64,000 nt of DNA from NCBI GenBank assembly GCA_913061095.1, contig CAJXVM010000016.1:60698-124697 (forward strand), written 5' to 3'. Shown here piece by piece: positions 61,482 to 64,000 of this stretch. Position 1 is the stretch's first letter. The number at the start of each line of letters is the position of its first letter. This DNA comes from an uncultured Ignavibacteria bacterium. Its GTDB lineage: Bacteria > Bacteroidota > Ignavibacteria > SZUA-365. The notes below the pieces were generated by a model, which was not told the DNA's origin, searched no databases, and saw only the letters and a list, made by a program, of their open reading frames with translations. Both the position numbers and the translations under genes were made by a program.

Positions 61482-64000
61482 ATGTTGATATTGCAACAGC
61501 GTTCGCGTTTCTCCCCATCTATCCGATTCATCAGGTATTTCCTGCTTGCCCTACTCATTACGACAGGCATCGCGGAAGCGCAGACGGGGCCAAGCTACTA
61601 TATGTGTCCACCCAGTGCGACGGCCTGCAATGTCATCCCGTTCAGGCCCAGCTCTTCATCCTTCTATGCGTGGCAGGGGGTCTTCGCTCCGAACATGTTT
61701 CCCGGTGCGTATGCAGGAAATATTTCCCGCATCTGGTTCAAGTCGTGTTCTTCCTCGAGCGGAGCGAACACCGGAACGACATACAGCAATTTCCAGGTGC
61801 AGATCGGCCAGACCTCAGGGAGCATATCCACGACACAGTGGCACTCACCGATGACGACCTGTCTTTCCGCCACGAGTTATACCATCACGGCATTTCCCGC
61901 GAATAGCTGGTTCGCCATTGATCTGACGACGCCGTTCATGTATAATCCGAATCAGACGCTCATCATCAAGATCTGCAGTGATGGGTATACTGGAAGCGGA
62001 TTCGGTCTAGATCACGGAAATGTCACATCAACGACATGGGTCGGGCGTCTGTACGGGGGACCCGGATGCAGCGCTCCCGTATCGAGTTCCACCAGCGGCT
62101 ATCTTCCCTGTGCCGGTTTCGACCTGAATCCGGCTCTGCCGGATGACGCAGGTATCTCAAAGCTGATCTCACCGGTGAATTTCTGTGCCGGGACGCATGA
62201 TCTGCAGGTCGAACTGTACAACTACGGCACGAACACGCTGAACAGCGTAACGGTCAACTGGACCTGGAACGGCGTCCCGCAGACGCCGATCAACTGGACC
62301 ACCGCGATTCCGTCCCTCGGCACGGCCACGGTGACCCTGGCCAGCGGTCAGAATTTCCAGGCCGGCACTCCGTACAACCTTGTCGCATGGACATCGAACC
62401 CGAACAACACCAACGACAGTTTCACGGCCAACGATTCGCTGGTTGCAACCATGCAGGCAGCGCTGTCGGGGACGTTCACCATCGGCGGGGCCAGTCCGGA
62501 TTACACGACCTTCGCAGCAGCGGTCAAGGATCTGAATACCTTCGGCCTCTGCGGGCCGGTGGTCTTCAACGTCCGCTCAGGCACCTACAACGAGCAGATT
62601 TCCATCAACGACATTCCCGGCGCATCAGCGATCAACACGGTGACGTTCCAGTCCGAGACCGGGAACACACCCGATGTGAACCTGACCTGGGCCGCATCTT
62701 CCAGCGCCAACAATTACGTCGTGCAGTTTTCCGGAGCGAAATACGTCACGTTCAGGAACATGACGATGACCGCCACGGGATCTTCCTATGGTTATGTCGT
62801 GTATTTCCCCTCGACATCGGAATACATCACGATCGAGAACTGCGAACTGATGGGCGTCAACACGACATCGACGTCCTACTCCCTGGCCGTCGTCTATTCC
62901 GAATACAACAACGACGACTACACGACTTTCCGCAACTGCGGTATCCGCGAGGGATCCTACGGCATGTACCTGCGCGGATCCAGCGGCACGAGTCCCGAGG
63001 AGTACACCACCGTGGAAAACTGTGAATTCACGGGTCAGTACTACTACTATCCCTACTACAGCTACTACCAGGCTCACGTGAACTTCGTAGACAATACCAT
63101 CAGGTTCACGTCGCCATCCTACAGTTACTGCTATGCGGCGTACTTCGGCTACGGCGACAACAACAACATCGAGCGCAACACCTTCTGGATTGACGGTGCC
63201 AGCTATGCCTATGGTCTGTACGTCTACCGGCAGAACTACTACCGCAGCGGAACGACACGTATCGTCAACAACTTCATCTCGATCACGAACACCGGCTACG
63301 TCTATTACGCACTGCGGAATTACTACGCCGACAACAGTTATATCGCGCACAATACCATCTACACGAATTCCCGGATTTATCCCTCGACGGCGTACTATTA
63401 TTCCCTGATGGCGAGTTACTACTCGCTGAATGCGGAGTACTACAACAACATTTTCTACAATGCCGGCGGGAGCATGAGCGCTTTTGCGACGTACTCCTCC
63501 AGTACCTACGATCCGATCGCCTCGGATTACAATGTTTTCTATTCCAACGGCAGCTTCCTGGCCTACTGGAACGGCAACCGTGCGGATCTCGCCGCCCTGC
63601 AGACGGCTTCGGGCATGGATCAGCACTCGATTTCCAAGACCGTGTTTTTCGAGAATCCGAACGCAGGTGACCTGCACCTCTCCGGCCCTTCCGAGGACGA
63701 TACCGACCTGTTCGGCACGCTGCTGAAGGAAGTGACGATTGACATCGATCACGAGGCCCGCGTCAATCCCTACCGCGGCGCCGACGAGGCCTGCTACGTG
63801 CTGCCCGGCAGCCTGACCTACGAGTTCGTTGACGGACAGGGCATGCCTGCCGGCTACGCCGAAGCCCCCGGCACGATCGGTCTGAAATACGGTGTGACCT
63901 TCCCCGAGTTCGCCTCGACGGTCACCTTCACGGTCAGCTTCTTCAACCCGGTCACCAATGCGCTGGTCTACCAGACCTCCTTCAGCGCCGCCAAGCAGTA
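61482..64000 (+). CDS. Large secreted beta-helix surface protein (3'-truncated)
   Basis: The frame is open from the ATG at 61482 (ribosome site TGAGGTGTAC) to the window end, 839 codons. Signal peptide ends LITTGIAEAQ. N-terminal region of about 210 residues with several Cys (YMCPPSATACN, CSSSSGANTGTT). A CARDB-like beta-sandwich follows (LQVELYNYGTNTLNSVTVNW), then from about residue 330 a right-handed beta-helix (GTFTIGGASPDYTTFAAAVK, VTFRNMTMTATGSS, YTTFRNCGIREGS, NSYIAHNTIYTN). Within it are Tyr-rich turns (YYYYPYYSYYQ). The end shows a further beta domain. Proteins of this kind usually carry a T9SS sorting domain beyond the part seen here. Confidence 0.85.
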   Translation, partial: MLILQQRSRFSPSIRFIRYFLLALLITTGIAEAQTGPSYYMCPPSATACNVIPFRPSSSSFYAWQGVFAPNMFPGAYAGNISRIWFKSCSSSSGANTGTTYSNFQVQIGQTSGSISTTQWHSPMTTCLSATSYTITAFPANSWFAIDLTTPFMYNPNQTLIIKICSDGYTGSGFGLDHGNVTSTTWVGRLYGGPGCSAPVSSSTSGYLPCAGFDLNPALPDDAGISKLISPVNFCAGTHDLQVELYNYGTNTLNSVTVNWTWNGVPQTPINWTTAIPSLGTATVTLASGQNFQAGTPYNLVAWTSNPNNTNDSFTANDSLVATMQAALSGTFTIGGASPDYTTFAAAVKDLNTFGLCGPVVFNVRSGTYNEQISINDIPGASAINTVTFQSETGNTPDVNLTWAASSSANNYVVQFSGAKYVTFRNMTMTATGSSYGYVVYFPSTSEYITIENCELMGVNTTSTSYSLAVVYSEYNNDDYTTFRNCGIREGSYGMYLRGSSGTSPEEYTTVENCEFTGQYYYYPYYSYYQAHVNFVDNTIRFTSPSYSYCYAAYFGYGDNNNIERNTFWIDGASYAYGLYVYRQNYYRSGTTRIVNNFISITNTGYVYYALRNYYADNSYIAHNTIYTNSRIYPSTAYYYSLMASYYSLNAEYYNNIFYNAGGSMSAFATYSSSTYDPIASDYNVFYSNGSFLAYWNGNRADLAALQTASGMDQHSISKTVFFENPNAGDLHLSGPSEDDTDLFGTLLKEVTIDIDHEARVNPYRGADEACYVLPGSLTYEFVDGQGMPAGYAEAPGTIGLKYGVTFPEFASTVTFTVSFFNPVTNALVYQTSFSAAKQ

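Overview
The window (64 kb, roughly 60% G+C) is a chromosomal segment of a bacterium from the FCB superphylum (Bacteroidota/Chlorobiota/Ignavibacteriota/Kapabacteria side). The signs are C-terminal type IX secretion sorting domains (for example NYPNPFSP near 56157), a carboxypeptidase-regulatory TonB receptor, paired outer-membrane lipoproteins and a large beta-helix surface protein. I cannot fix the genus from sequence alone. Two recognisable promoters, TTGATC-17-TAAATT before the SRP RNA and TTGACA-17-TATATT before the beta-helix gene, suggest an ordinary sigma-70-like architecture.

Layout. 1-18 kb is an envelope polysaccharide and lipid-decoration region: methyltransferase, sulfatase-like protein, two GT-C-like membrane proteins, a phosphoethanolamine-transferase fused to a GDPD-like domain, AsnB-like amidotransferase, WecA/MraY-type transferase, UDP-glucose dehydrogenase, RmlC and a TonB receptor. 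18-26 kb holds Sua5, a GxxExxY nuclease-like gene, ThpR, RecA, two paralogous lipoproteins, RecX and the SRP RNA. 26-41 kb holds a VWA protein, gamma-glutamyltransferase, an AT-hook DNA-binding protein, ClpX, a DEAD-box helicase, an RmlD-like reductase, UvrB, an M14 peptidase, a BI-1 family protein, a lipoprotein and tRNA-Val. 41-44 kb has an IS200/RAYT-like Y1 transposase between palindrome arrays, then an EthD-like gene, RdgB and a lipoprotein. 44.7-58.7 kb is a co-oriented envelope proteostasis run: three parvulin-type PPIases, an M16 peptidase pair, a MoxR ATPase, a secreted S8 protease and a membrane VWA protein. 58.8-64 kb has enoyl-CoA hydratase, a thioredoxin-like protein, a secreted unknown and the truncated beta-helix protein.

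The striking feature is the intergenic DNA. By hand I count 40 copies of one hairpin family (8-bp stems, compensatory arm changes, loop GTNA, usually preceded by NTAR). Several copies sit in tandem arrays with periods of 64/65, 72, 83, 94 and 143 bp. The densest arrays flank the Y1 transposase gene, which itself lies between two inverted copies of another hairpin. One array has triplicated the first ten codons of recX. A second hairpin family (GTAR, stem, AAC loop) and several word-like repeats (CAGATTTGC, GTGCAAA, GCACGAAGGCGCAAAG) fill most other gaps, and some sit in frame inside genes (ggt, wecA-like, possibly asnB). A GxxExxY nuclease-like gene is bracketed by the CAGATTTGC repeats. The candidate undescribed systems are therefore a RAYT-like transposase with its REP-like palindromes, and a GxxExxY nuclease with its repeats. 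Both links are inferences from position and structure.
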